Assembly: GCA_048814795.1 (NCBI GenBank)
Contig: CP184673.1
Location: forward strand, 248,001 to 312,000
Direction of reading: 5' to 3'
Length of the DNA stretch: 64,000 bases
Origin: Thermatribacter sp048814795
GTDB taxonomy: Bacteria > Atribacterota > Atribacteria > Atribacterales > Thermatribacteraceae
Shown: piece by piece, positions 16,597 through 24,137 of the stretch
Layout: each line of letters begins with the position of its first letter
Position numbering within the stretch: the stretch's first letter is position 1
Position numbers and translations under genes: made by a program
The notes under the pieces: model-generated
Databases searched by the model: none
Told to the model about the DNA's origin: nothing
Seen by the model: only the letters and a program-made list of their open reading frames with translations

Positions 16597-17027
16597 TAGA
16601 AGTTTACTCCTGTTACAATTTCCAGAGCTTTTTTGTATCTCGGGTAGACATCCGCATACCTGCGGCTGATCGCTTCTACAACATCCAAAACGACTGCTTC
16701 GTCCCTAATCAAAAGAGGAACGCCATGCCTTAAAATTTCGAAAGCAAGAATTGTATCCGCATCCCTTACCGAAACCAGATCAAAGGGGTGTCCCTCAAAG
16801 TTTCTCAATGCCAGGTAAAGCTTCCCCAGGAAAAAGTCCAGTTCTTTTTCCGACTTTACCGCACCGGGCACAAGTATTAAGCCCAAATCAATATCGCTAT
16901 CAGGTCTCATTCTGCCCAGAGCAGAACCAAAAAGATAAATACCGGCAATCTCGCTGAACTGGCCAATTTTTTCTTCTATATAAGCTTTTAACCTGTGTTT
17001 CTCAATTTGAACCAGATCCGATGGCAT
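16596..17027 (-). CDS. mntA: MntA-like minimal nucleotidyltransferase (antitoxin)
   Basis: 143-aa MNT-fold nucleotidyltransferase. The active-site motif FGSALGRMRPDSDIDLGL supplies GS and the two catalytic Asp residues; a third acidic residue probably lies in HPFDLVSV. In studied MntA-HepT pairs this enzyme neutralises HepT by adding AMP to its Tyr. Encoded directly upstream of hepT with a 1-nt overlap and probably transcribed from the minus-strand promoter at 17070-17097. No strong ribosome-binding site is visible before the ATG at 17027. Confidence 0.88.
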   Translation of the reverse strand: MPSDLVQIEKHRLKAYIEEKIGQFSEIAGIYLFGSALGRMRPDSDIDLGLILVPGAVKSEKELDFFLGKLYLALRNFEGHPFDLVSVRDADTILAFEILRHGVPLLIRDEAVVLDVVEAISRRYADVYPRYKKALEIVTGVNF

Positions 17028-17069
17028 TTGTCACTCACTTTTGCCCAATATCAGAAACTGTTCAAGAAA

Positions 17070-17097
17070 ATTCTATTACAAGAAACCGGCAAGTCAA
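17070..17097 (-). promoter_or_regulatory. Sigma70-type promoter for mntA-hepT
   Basis: On the minus strand TTGACT (17097-17092) and TAGAAT (17075-17070) are separated by 16 nt and lie about 43 nt before the mntA start. The remaining 250 nt up to 17349 carry no coding sequence that I can support. Confidence 0.6.
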
Positions 17098-17336
17098 GGC
17101 AACGGGACTCCTCTCAATTTTCGGCTGCGTTTTAGACAACTTGACGGTTCTCCCCCACCTGAGGTAGATTTTTTCCTCTATTGCGGAAAACTTGCACCAG
17201 CATGCGGATTGCTCCCCAGCATTTATGCAAAGGTCTCTTTTGAGGCTTGAGGCCGGGCTGGTTCAGGCCTACAGCTTGATGAGGGGCGAGCGAAATATGG
17301 AAGACTGTCATCTTTCCCCAAAACCCCAAAAAGTTA

Positions 17337-17342
17337 TACAAT
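17337..17342 (+). promoter_or_regulatory. -10 element (TACAAT) abutting the ParB-like gene
   Basis: TACAAT ends 6 nt before the ATG at 17349 and there is no Shine-Dalgarno sequence, so transcription would begin at or next to the start codon (leaderless mRNA). Confidence 0.45.
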
Positions 17343-17348
17343 AAAAAC

Positions 17349-18197
17349 ATGCCAGAGATGAGCAACCAGTTCGAAAGTATCAGCAAGTTCGCCAGCTTGC
17401 ACCGTAAAGCAATATGGAAAAAAATCCTTGCTTCCCTTAAAAACCATGAGCGAAGGCTGCTGCCCCTCAAAGCGCTTAGGGAAATTCTGCCTGGAGGCGA
17501 AGAGCATTACCGGGGTATTCAGGTAGTGCCCATTGCAAAAATCATCGGTAGCGAAAATCGCTTTGCCGATTTTGACCGGGAGTTTCTTCCTCTCAATAAA
17601 AAACTCAAACACCGCTGGGCAGGTATCAACCTGCTGGTAGAGCAAAACCGGCCCTTGCCGGCGGTTCTTCTCATCAAGGTGGGAGATTTTTACTTCGTGC
17701 GCGATGGGCACCACCGCATATCAGCTGCCCGGGCTGCTGGCCAGGAATTCATGGATGCCGAAGTCATTGAGTGGCCCCTTACCTGGCAGCCAGAACACTA
17801 CACCTCCCCTGAAGACTTCTTCCACCAGATTGAAGAGCACTTCTTCAGGGAAAAAACCGGCTTACCTCTAAAAACCAGCATTCTGGGTGGTTACATCGAG
17901 CTGCTCCAGCTTATCCACTGCTTTCAGTGCTCAGGTTGCCCCAGCTCAGAAAGCACAAGGAAAGATTGCCCCGGGGGGATACCCTGGGAAAAAGCGGTAA
18001 AGGGCTGGTTTGAAAACTGCTATCAGCCTGCGGCTCGAACCATAGAAAAAAGCGGACTCAAAAAAAGACTCAAAAAACACACCACCACCGACCTGTACCT
18101 GTGGATACTATCCAACCTCGGTGCCCTGCGTAAATCAGCCTGCTTTGTACCCCCTGCACAACCCCGAATAAAAAGAAAACCCCGCAGACTCATTTAA
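17349..18197 (+). CDS. ParB-like (ParB/Srx fold) domain protein
   Basis: 282-aa protein with a ParB/sulfiredoxin-like domain: VVPIAKIIGS, then VGDFYFVRDGHHRISAARAAGQ near residues 117-139, the GxHR-type loop that binds nucleotide in ParB-fold proteins. The flanks differ from true chromosome-partitioning ParB and no HTH domain or parA is adjacent, so a role in segregation is unlikely. The C-terminal half carries a Cys cluster (HCFQCSGCP and DCPGG) that could bind metal. No ribosome-binding site; a -10 element abuts the ATG. Function not assigned. Confidence 0.75.
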   Translation: MPEMSNQFESISKFASLHRKAIWKKILASLKNHERRLLPLKALREILPGGEEHYRGIQVVPIAKIIGSENRFADFDREFLPLNKKLKHRWAGINLLVEQNRPLPAVLLIKVGDFYFVRDGHHRISAARAAGQEFMDAEVIEWPLTWQPEHYTSPEDFFHQIEEHFFREKTGLPLKTSILGGYIELLQLIHCFQCSGCPSSESTRKDCPGGIPWEKAVKGWFENCYQPAARTIEKSGLKKRLKKHTTTDLYLWILSNLGALRKSACFVPPAQPRIKRKPRRLI

Positions 18198-18415
18198 AGA
18201 AACTGCCCTCAATTTTCCCATTTCCTCATGGCTACTTTAACACCTTGAAACGTGTTCTCAGAAAGGTTATCCGCCAGCTCAAAAGTTCCGGCATAGCCAA
18301 ACACCTAGGAGAACAGGCAAAATAGACAAAAATGAAACCACTTCTATTTACTACAGGCCTTAAATCTGGAAAAATAGAAAGAACAACTGAATTATCAATT
18401 AAGGAGGGTAACAGA

Positions 18416-18844
18416 ATGGATTATGGACGCTTAAAAATCGAAGATGTGGTGGTAATCAGCATCTTCCCCGGAGAGTACGTGCTGGAGACAATCGAAGAAG
18501 TGATTCAGAAGGAGAAGATTAAAAACGGTGTGGTTCTGACTGGCTTTGGCACCCTGAGCGAAGTGCACCTTCACTGGGTAACCACCACCGGCCTTCCTCC
18601 GGTAGAGCATTTCGAAAAATATGAAGGCCCTTTTGAACTGCTCTCTCTGGACGGGGTAATTGCCAACGGAGAACCTCACATCCATGTCGTGGTGTCTGAC
18701 GTCAAAGGAGCCTACGGAGGCCACCTGGAACACGGAAACAAGGTCCTTTACCTCTGTGAAGTGGCCATTGGCGTCTTATCCGAAGCACCGATGAAGCGCG
18801 AAATAACCAGAGAAGGGTTGAAGCAACTGCGCTTTGGGAAATGA
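18416..18844 (+). CDS. PPC/DUF296 domain protein
   Basis: 142-aa PPC (plants and prokaryotes conserved) domain, the trimeric fold also found in plant AT-hook proteins. Bacterial members have an inter-subunit site with conserved His residues, seen here as GEPHIHVVVSD and GGHLEHG. The ATG at 18416 follows AAGGAGGG; a longer opening from 18332 has no such site. Monocistronic, ending 7 nt before a long palindrome. Biochemical role of bacterial PPC proteins is not established. Confidence 0.88.
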   Translation: MDYGRLKIEDVVVISIFPGEYVLETIEEVIQKEKIKNGVVLTGFGTLSEVHLHWVTTTGLPPVEHFEKYEGPFELLSLDGVIANGEPHIHVVVSDVKGAYGGHLEHGNKVLYLCEVAIGVLSEAPMKREITREGLKQLRFGK

Positions 18845-18851
18845 GCAAGTT

Positions 18852-18893
18852 AAGTGAGCCTGCTTTTCAAGCGCTTGAAAAGCAGGCTCACTT
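18852..18893. terminator. 42-bp perfect palindrome between convergent genes
   Basis: Two exact 21-nt inverted arms meet without spacer (AAGTGAGCC...GGCTCACTT). It sits 7 nt after the PPC stop and 4 nt before the end of the minus-strand gene, so it would fold as a stem in transcripts of either direction. There is no clear T-tract. Compare the 40-bp palindrome at 35101. Confidence 0.85.
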
Positions 18894-18897
18894 GCAG

Positions 18898-19638
18898 TTA
18901 TTCCACCAGGGGAGACCACTTCTCCTTGAAGGGATTGGTGCGCACGGCCAGAGAGAAAAGATAAGGAAATTTTTCTTTGAGGTAGAAAAGATACTCAAGC
19001 CACTCCCGTAGCAAATGCTTCCAGGCTCTCTCTAAGTCGCCAACCAGGTGCCGAATATCGCTTTCCGGTAAAGAGGAGAGATTTTCCCGAAAGTGCAGTT
19101 CCTCTTCAAGGTGAAACACCGCCTGCAAAAGCTGGGTAAACTTTTCGTTCTCCAGAAGAACCGGATTCTCGAGCAAGCGCACTAAAAATTCCCGATTCTC
19201 TCCCAGAAAAGAACGCAAAAACTCAAAGTCCTCAGAACTGACGCTCAATCTGGGAGAATAAGTTTCCAGTCTGAACAAAGCTTGCCGGAAATCCTTCCGG
19301 GACCAATCGGCATCTACCATAAAAAGCGATTTCACATTGTCTATCGCAGCATCTTTTTGAGCAAGTACTTCCAGCATTTTTCTTCCCACCAGGCTGAAGA
19401 AAGTGCCCACCACCATGTTGAGCTTCTCCAGGCGGTTTTTTCTCTCCCGTTCCCCCAGCAGAGATTCCACTACCACACCCACCAGAAGAACTTCCACCGG
19501 TAGAAAGGCAATGTCTCCCAGAAGATATATAAAAATGTGGTGAGCATCGCGAAATATCAAAAAGTGCAGCCAGTAAAGAAGAGCAGAAATAAACACTAGC
19601 AATATGCCCAAACTCACTTTTTCAGAAACTCCGCGCAC
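18898..19638 (-). CDS. Membrane protein of unknown function with cytoplasmic helical domain
   Basis: 246 aa, family not recognised by name. Two N-terminal hydrophobic segments (LGILLVFISALLYWLHFLIF and HIFIYLLGDIAFLPVEVLLVGVVV) are followed by a charged, helix-rich soluble region (residues about 60-246) with RERKNRLEKLNMVVGTFFSLVG and long amphipathic helices. The overall plan resembles small anchored scaffold or sensor proteins. GTG start at 19638 with GGGAG upstream. Divergent from veg and convergent with the PPC gene, so monocistronic. Confidence 0.78.
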   Translation of the reverse strand: MRGVSEKVSLGILLVFISALLYWLHFLIFRDAHHIFIYLLGDIAFLPVEVLLVGVVVESLLGERERKNRLEKLNMVVGTFFSLVGRKMLEVLAQKDAAIDNVKSLFMVDADWSRKDFRQALFRLETYSPRLSVSSEDFEFLRSFLGENREFLVRLLENPVLLENEKFTQLLQAVFHLEEELHFRENLSSLPESDIRHLVGDLERAWKHLLREWLEYLFYLKEKFPYLFSLAVRTNPFKEKWSPLVE

Positions 19639-19772
19639 TGCTAATCTCCCTTCCGACTGTATCCTGGAAATACTTTGAAGATAATAACACCGAGCAGTTC
19701 AACCTATCAACCCTGAGCAGGGAATTAAAGCTGAAATTTTTGGGGTTAAACCCGGCCATTCCATACAAACAC

Positions 19773-19801
19773 TTGTTTTTAAGGCCCAGAAATGGTATAA
19801 T
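19773..19801 (+). promoter_or_regulatory. Promoter of veg
   Basis: TTGTTT and TATAAT separated by 17 nt, 30 nt before the TTG start of the veg-like gene. Confidence 0.75.
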
Positions 19802-19831
19802 TATTAAAACTTTTCCCGGGAAGGATGTTGC

Positions 19832-20068
19832 TTGACCACTCAATCCTCTATAGAAGAAATCAAAGAATGGATAGATCTTTTAATAGGTCGAGAGGTAGTT
19901 ATTGAAGTCAACAAAGGTCGCAAACGGACGGTAACTCGCCGAGGAACAGTTGAAAAAGCCTATCCCTTTTTCTTCACACTGCGCATGGACATTGATGGCT
20001 CCTGCCAGCGCATTTCCTTCAACTACGTGGACATACTGACCAAAACCATAGAAGTGGAAGTATTATAA
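19832..20068 (+). CDS. veg: Veg family protein
   Basis: 78-aa small beta-barrel protein of the Veg (DUF1021) family. Matches include WIDLLIGREVVIEVNKGRKR, TRRGTVEKAYPFFF and the end ISFNYVDILTKTIEVEV. In Bacillus subtilis Veg is abundant and promotes biofilm matrix expression; the mechanism is uncertain. TTG start at 19832 with GGGAAGGA upstream and a good promoter. Most Veg proteins are from Firmicutes, so its presence supports a Firmicutes-like ancestry or close relative. Confidence 0.82.
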   Translation: MTTQSSIEEIKEWIDLLIGREVVIEVNKGRKRTVTRRGTVEKAYPFFFTLRMDIDGSCQRISFNYVDILTKTIEVEVL

Positions 20069-20154
20069 CAGGCACACAACAGACGCAAACACACAAGTTT
20101 GGAAAAAATGCCCTGCTTTTTTTATCCTCTAAATTGGGTTACAATTTTTGCGTT

Positions 20155-20862
20155 ATGAAAAAGATCCTTCCTTTTCCTTTCGAGGTCTCAACAGAGGAAG
20201 CGCTGTTCATTCAGGAAGAGTTGAAAAAAAGGATTTCTCTGAACCTGGCTCTCGAGGAAGCTTCTGTAAAGCGCATCGGGGGCATCGATGTTTCCTACCT
20301 TAAAGATGGTTTTTCAATGGCAGTCGCCGTGGTGCTTTCTTTTCCCGAACTCCAGCTTCTGGAAGTAGAGGTGGGAAAAAAGCGAGCTTCCTTCCCCTAC
20401 ATCCCCGGTTTTTTATCTTTCAGAGAAGGACCGGCCATCGAAGAAGCACTCTCCCGAATAAAAAAGGAACCCCAGCTCTGGTTTTTCGACGGGCAGGGCA
20501 TTGCTCATCCCCGAGGGATAGGCCTGGCCAGTCACATTGGAGTGCTCTTCGACCTGGTGTCCATAGGAATAGCCAAAAAGCCTCTGGTCGGAGAGTTTAA
20601 GCCTCCTCCTCCGGAAAAGGGAGCCTATTCACCCCTTTATTATCAGGAAAAGCAGGTGGGCTTTGTGGTGCGCACCCGGGAAAAGGTGAAACCCATTTAC
20701 GTTTCTCCCGGTCACAAAATCAGCCTGGAGGACTCTCTCAAATGGGCTCTCAAAACGGTAAGCGGCTATCGCCTGCCGGAAGCAACCCGCATAGCGCACC
20801 AGCTATCTCAAAAGCTTAAAAAGGAGGGTCAGAATCTTGGACCAGGAAACGCTGTTTTCTGA
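20155..20862 (+). CDS. nfi: Endonuclease V
   Basis: 235-aa endonuclease V, which nicks DNA (and in some organisms RNA) one base 3' of deoxyinosine. Family motifs are clear: GGIDVSY with a catalytic Asp, the wedge-region PFIPGFLS equivalent (FPYIPGFLSFREGPA), the DGQGIAHPRGIGLASHIGV block, and YVSPGHKISLEDSL. TACAAT at 20140-20145 lies 9 nt before the ATG and there is no Shine-Dalgarno, so the mRNA may be leaderless. Overlaps the ACT-domain gene by 26 nt. Confidence 0.95.
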   Translation: MKKILPFPFEVSTEEALFIQEELKKRISLNLALEEASVKRIGGIDVSYLKDGFSMAVAVVLSFPELQLLEVEVGKKRASFPYIPGFLSFREGPAIEEALSRIKKEPQLWFFDGQGIAHPRGIGLASHIGVLFDLVSIGIAKKPLVGEFKPPPPEKGAYSPLYYQEKQVGFVVRTREKVKPIYVSPGHKISLEDSLKWALKTVSGYRLPEATRIAHQLSQKLKKEGQNLGPGNAVF

Positions 20863-21157
20863 GCTTGGAGAAAAACCCAGCCACCATAACAAGGTGGTAA
20901 TCACCGTGGTGGGCCTGGACCGCATGGGAATTATCGCTGCCATAACCACGGTCCTGGCCAAACACCGGGTAAATATCGAAGACATAACCCAGAAAATACT
21001 CGGCGAGTATTTCACCATGATTTTGATTGGAGATATTTCTCGCTGCACCAGCGATCTTAAAACTCTAAAAGAAGAGCTGGTCAAAAAAGGAGAAGAAATA
21101 GGTGTCAAGGTCTTCATGCAACACGCCGAAGTGTTTCACGCCATGCACCGCATATAA
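20837..21157 (+). CDS. ACT domain protein (UPF0237 type)
   Basis: 106-aa single ACT domain with VVITVVGLDRMGIIAAITTVLAKHRVNIEDI, the ligand-binding fold of amino-acid-sensing regulators. TTG start at 20837 with AAGGAGG upstream, inside the end of the endonuclease V gene. UPF0237 ACT proteins are regularly encoded directly before a DUF711/UPF0210 protein, as here, and the two are thought to work together, but no biochemical function is established. Confidence 0.9.
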   Translation: MDQETLFSELGEKPSHHNKVVITVVGLDRMGIIAAITTVLAKHRVNIEDITQKILGEYFTMILIGDISRCTSDLKTLKEELVKKGEEIGVKVFMQHAEVFHAMHRI

Positions 21158-21175
21158 ATAAGGGGAATCCGGACC

Positions 21176-22540
21176 ATGCTTTTTGAACGCTCTGAAATTC
21201 TGGAAACACTGCGCATGCTGCAACTCCAAAACCTGGACGTGCGCACGGTAACCCTGGGTATTAACATTCTGGATTGCCGCTCGGACACTCTTGGAGAAAC
21301 CCGAAAGCGAATAATCGAAAAAATCAAAAAGATAGCCGGCAATTTCCACCAGGCGGTGGAAGAGGTTGCCCTGATTTACGGAATACCCATCGTGAACCGC
21401 AGAATTGCTCTCACTCCTCTGGCACTGCTTTTCAAACCAGAAGACCAGCCCCAGGAGCTACTCGAGCTGGCTCAAGATATTGACAAACTCGCCGCCTCGC
21501 TGCAAGTGGACTTTGTGGGTGGTTTCTCAGCCCTCATTCATAAAGGCTTCACCGAAGCCGAAAGAATCTTCATCCGTAACCTGCCCCGGATACTTGCAGC
21601 TACCGAGCGCACCTGTGCTTCCGTTAACGTTGCCTCCTCAAAAAGCGGTATCAACGTGGACGGAATACTGATGATGGGTGAGATTATCAAAGAAAGCGCT
21701 GAGTTGAGCGCTCAAAAGGACGCTATCGCCTGTGCCAGACTGGTGGTCTTTGCCAACGCCCCGGAAGATAATCCCTTCATGGCCGGAGCCTTCCACGGCA
21801 TAGGAGAACCTGAAGCAACAATCAACGTGGGAGTAAGCGGTCCCGGGGTGGTCAAGGAAGTGGTGGAGCGAAACCCTCAGGCCTCCCTGGGAGAGCTGGC
21901 TGAGATAATCAAGCGCACCGCTTTTAAAATCACCAGGGTGGGTGAACTGATTGGCAGGGCAGTAGCCTCTCGCCTGAACGTGGAATTTGGGATTGTGGAC
22001 CTTTCCCTGGCTCCCACTCCCCGGGTGGGAGACAGCGTTGCCGAGGTGATTGAAGCCATGGGCATAGAAAAATGCGGTGCCTGGGGAACCACCCTGGCTC
22101 TTGCTCTCCTGACCGATGCCTGCAAAAAGGGTGGTACCATGGCCTCTTCGCGAGTAGGAGGATTGAGTGGGGCTTTCATCCCGGTGAGCGAAGACGCTGC
22201 CATGAACGAAGCCGCATCTTGCGGTGCGCTGGGCATGGAAAAGCTGGAAGCGCTCACCAGTGTCTGTTCAGTGGGGCTGGACATGATAGCCATACCCGGA
22301 GACACCCCTCCTGAAGTGATTTCCTGCATCATTGCCGACGAAATAGCCATCGGGGTCATCAATCACAAAACAACCGGCGTGCGCATCATCCCGGTTCCCG
22401 GCAAAAAAGCTGGAGAGCGGGTGTACTGGGGAGGTCTCCTGGGAGAAGCAGTGATAATGCCGGTCAACCGCTTTTCGGGAAGCCGGTTTATCAAAAGAGG
22501 AGGCCATGTTCCGGCACCGATAACCAGCCTCAAAAACTGA
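21176..22540 (+). CDS. DUF711/UPF0210 (PFL-like) family protein
   Basis: 454-aa member of the DUF711 family, whose fold is distantly related to the pyruvate formate-lyase/ribonucleotide reductase barrel. Recognisable blocks are TVTLGINILDCRSD, SVNVASSKSGINVDGI, AFHGIGEPEATINVGVSGPGVV and a Cys-containing C-terminal region (CSVGLDMIAIPGDTP). No radical-site glycine motif of PFL is evident. Starts 19 nt after the ACT gene and forms a two- or three-gene unit with it. Activity unknown. Confidence 0.9.
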   Translation: MLFERSEILETLRMLQLQNLDVRTVTLGINILDCRSDTLGETRKRIIEKIKKIAGNFHQAVEEVALIYGIPIVNRRIALTPLALLFKPEDQPQELLELAQDIDKLAASLQVDFVGGFSALIHKGFTEAERIFIRNLPRILAATERTCASVNVASSKSGINVDGILMMGEIIKESAELSAQKDAIACARLVVFANAPEDNPFMAGAFHGIGEPEATINVGVSGPGVVKEVVERNPQASLGELAEIIKRTAFKITRVGELIGRAVASRLNVEFGIVDLSLAPTPRVGDSVAEVIEAMGIEKCGAWGTTLALALLTDACKKGGTMASSRVGGLSGAFIPVSEDAAMNEAASCGALGMEKLEALTSVCSVGLDMIAIPGDTPPEVISCIIADEIAIGVINHKTTGVRIIPVPGKKAGERVYWGGLLGEAVIMPVNRFSGSRFIKRGGHVPAPITSLKN

Positions 22541-22545
22541 TTTAA

Positions 22546-22574
22546 TTGACAGTGATTTACCCTTTGGATATAAT
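22546..22574 (+). promoter_or_regulatory. Consensus promoter of tRNA-Gln
   Basis: Exact TTGACA, 17-nt spacer and exact TATAAT, positioned 26 nt before the tRNA 5' end. This is the strongest match to the sigma70 consensus in the window. Confidence 0.92.
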
Positions 22575-22600
22575 TGTGTTGCTTGTGGAAAAGGATAAAC

Positions 22601-22674
22601 TGGGGTGTGGCCAAGCGGTAAGGCAAGGGACTTTGGATCCCTGAGCGGAGGTTCGAATCCTCCCACCCCAGCCA
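22601..22674 (+). tRNA. tRNA-Gln (anticodon TTG)
   Basis: Cloverleaf with acceptor stem TGGGGTG/CACCCCA, T-arm GGTTCGAATCC, anticodon loop CTTTGGA giving anticodon TTG, discriminator G and an encoded CCA end. It has its own consensus promoter and a hairpin with T-tract immediately downstream. Confidence 0.96.
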
Positions 22675-22694
22675 CTCTGTAATAAAGGGAACAG

Positions 22695-22723
22695 CGCGAC
22701 TGGTTTAGTCGCGTTTTGTTTTT
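22695..22723 (+). terminator. Terminator after tRNA-Gln
   Basis: 7-bp stem CGCGACT/AGTCGCG with a 5-nt loop followed by TTTTGTTTTT. It separates the tRNA from the glmU operon. Confidence 0.88.
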
Positions 22724-22739
22724 AAGTCTCGAGGAGAAG

Positions 22740-24137
22740 ATGAATTTATCCAACTGGGCTCTTTGCATTCTGGCTGCTGGTGAAGGAAAAAGAATGGCCT
22801 CCCAGATACCAAAAAATTTTATCCCAGTTCTGGGGCGCCCTCTTTTTGCTTACCTGTTTGAAGAAATAAAGCAGTGCCAATTTGGTGAAATAGTGGTGGT
22901 TATCCGCAGAGGCATGGAAGAGTACCTCAGAGAATTTCTGGCCAAAGAACCAAAATTGAAAACGGTGTTTCAGGAAAAAGCACTGGGAACAGCCCATGCT
23001 CTGCAATCAGCATTACCCGGGCTCTCAAGCTCTATCCAAAAAGTGATGGTCATCTACGCAGACATGCCGCTTTTACACAGCGAAACTCTGAGCACTTTTG
23101 CCCGCTTCTTCTTATCCAACCAGCTCGAAGTTGCCCTAACCACCTCTTTTTTAGAAAACCCCCAGGGGTATGGAAGGATTATCCGTGACTCCGACGGGGA
23201 GGTTCTTGAAATACGAGAAGAAAAAGATTGTTCACCCCAGGAGTTGCAGATCAAAGAAATCAATATTGGCATTTTTGCTTTTGAGCATTCCATTATTCAG
23301 AACCTGCTGACCAGGGTTGACAACCGCAACCAGCAGGAAGAGTATTATCTGACCGATGTGATAGCGCTGGCTCGCAAGGCAAAGCACAAACTCAAGAGCT
23401 ATACACTGCCCTGGAGGGAAGAGTTCATCAACCTCAACACCCCTTCCGATCTTGCCCTGGTCACATCGCACCTGCGCAACCACAAAAATCAGTCGCTGCT
23501 TGCTCAGGGAGTGAAAATGGTAGACCCTGAAAACACCTGGGTGGATTGGGAAGTGGAAGTGGGTAAAGATACCTGGCTTTACCCGGGAACGGTGATTGAG
23601 GGAAAAAGCAAAATAGGGGAAAATAACCGTATCGGCCCTTTCAGCCTTCTGGTTGACACTGTAACCGGCAGAAACTGCAGGATTACTTTCAGCGTCATCG
23701 AAGGAGCAGTGATAAAAGAGGAAGTGGAAATAGGGCCCTTCGCTCACCTGCGCCCGGGTGCGCATCTTGAAGAAAGGTGTCGCATAGGGAATTTCGTAGA
23801 GGTAAAAAACTCCTGCATTGGAGCAGAGAGCAAAGCACTGCACCTTTCCTACCTCGGCGATGCTCAAATCGGGAAAAAAGTAAATATCGGCGCTGGCACC
23901 ATTACCTGCAATTATGACGGAGTCAAGAAAAACCCCACCCTTATCGAAGATGAAGTATTTATAGGAAGTAACAACGCTCTGGTAGCCCCGGTGAAAATTG
24001 GCAAAAGAGCCTACACCGCAGCCGGTTCTACCATCACCAGAGATGTTCCGCCAGAAAGTCTGGGCATAGCACGTGCCCGGCAGAAAAATATAGAAAACTG
24101 GTTACAAAAAAAAGAACGAGAGAGGAAAAAGGAGTAA
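22740..24137 (+). CDS. glmU: Bifunctional GlmU: GlcN-1-P acetyltransferase / UDP-GlcNAc pyrophosphorylase
   Basis: 465-aa enzyme making UDP-GlcNAc for peptidoglycan. The N-terminal uridylyltransferase domain has LAAGEGKRMASQIPK and Asp in YADMPLL; a left-handed beta-helix acetyltransferase domain from about 250 has hexapeptide repeats and the conserved GNFVEVKNS and IGAGTITCNYDG. The ATG at 22740 follows GAGGAG; an earlier TTG-type opening is less likely. First gene of a long operon in the same order as Bacillus; overlaps prs by 1 nt. Confidence 0.96.
   Translation: MNLSNWALCILAAGEGKRMASQIPKNFIPVLGRPLFAYLFEEIKQCQFGEIVVVIRRGMEEYLREFLAKEPKLKTVFQEKALGTAHALQSALPGLSSSIQKVMVIYADMPLLHSETLSTFARFFLSNQLEVALTTSFLENPQGYGRIIRDSDGEVLEIREEKDCSPQELQIKEINIGIFAFEHSIIQNLLTRVDNRNQQEEYYLTDVIALARKAKHKLKSYTLPWREEFINLNTPSDLALVTSHLRNHKNQSLLAQGVKMVDPENTWVDWEVEVGKDTWLYPGTVIEGKSKIGENNRIGPFSLLVDTVTGRNCRITFSVIEGAVIKEEVEIGPFAHLRPGAHLEERCRIGNFVEVKNSCIGAESKALHLSYLGDAQIGKKVNIGAGTITCNYDGVKKNPTLIEDEVFIGSNNALVAPVKIGKRAYTAAGSTITRDVPPESLGIARARQKNIENWLQKKERERKKE

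Noticed and set aside
18216..18325. Possible 26-36 codon fragment ending GIAKHLGEQAK after the ParB-like gene
   Set aside because: It reads like the tail of some protein but is too short to place, has no ribosome-binding site and no matching upstream piece; I cannot support it as a gene or named pseudogene.
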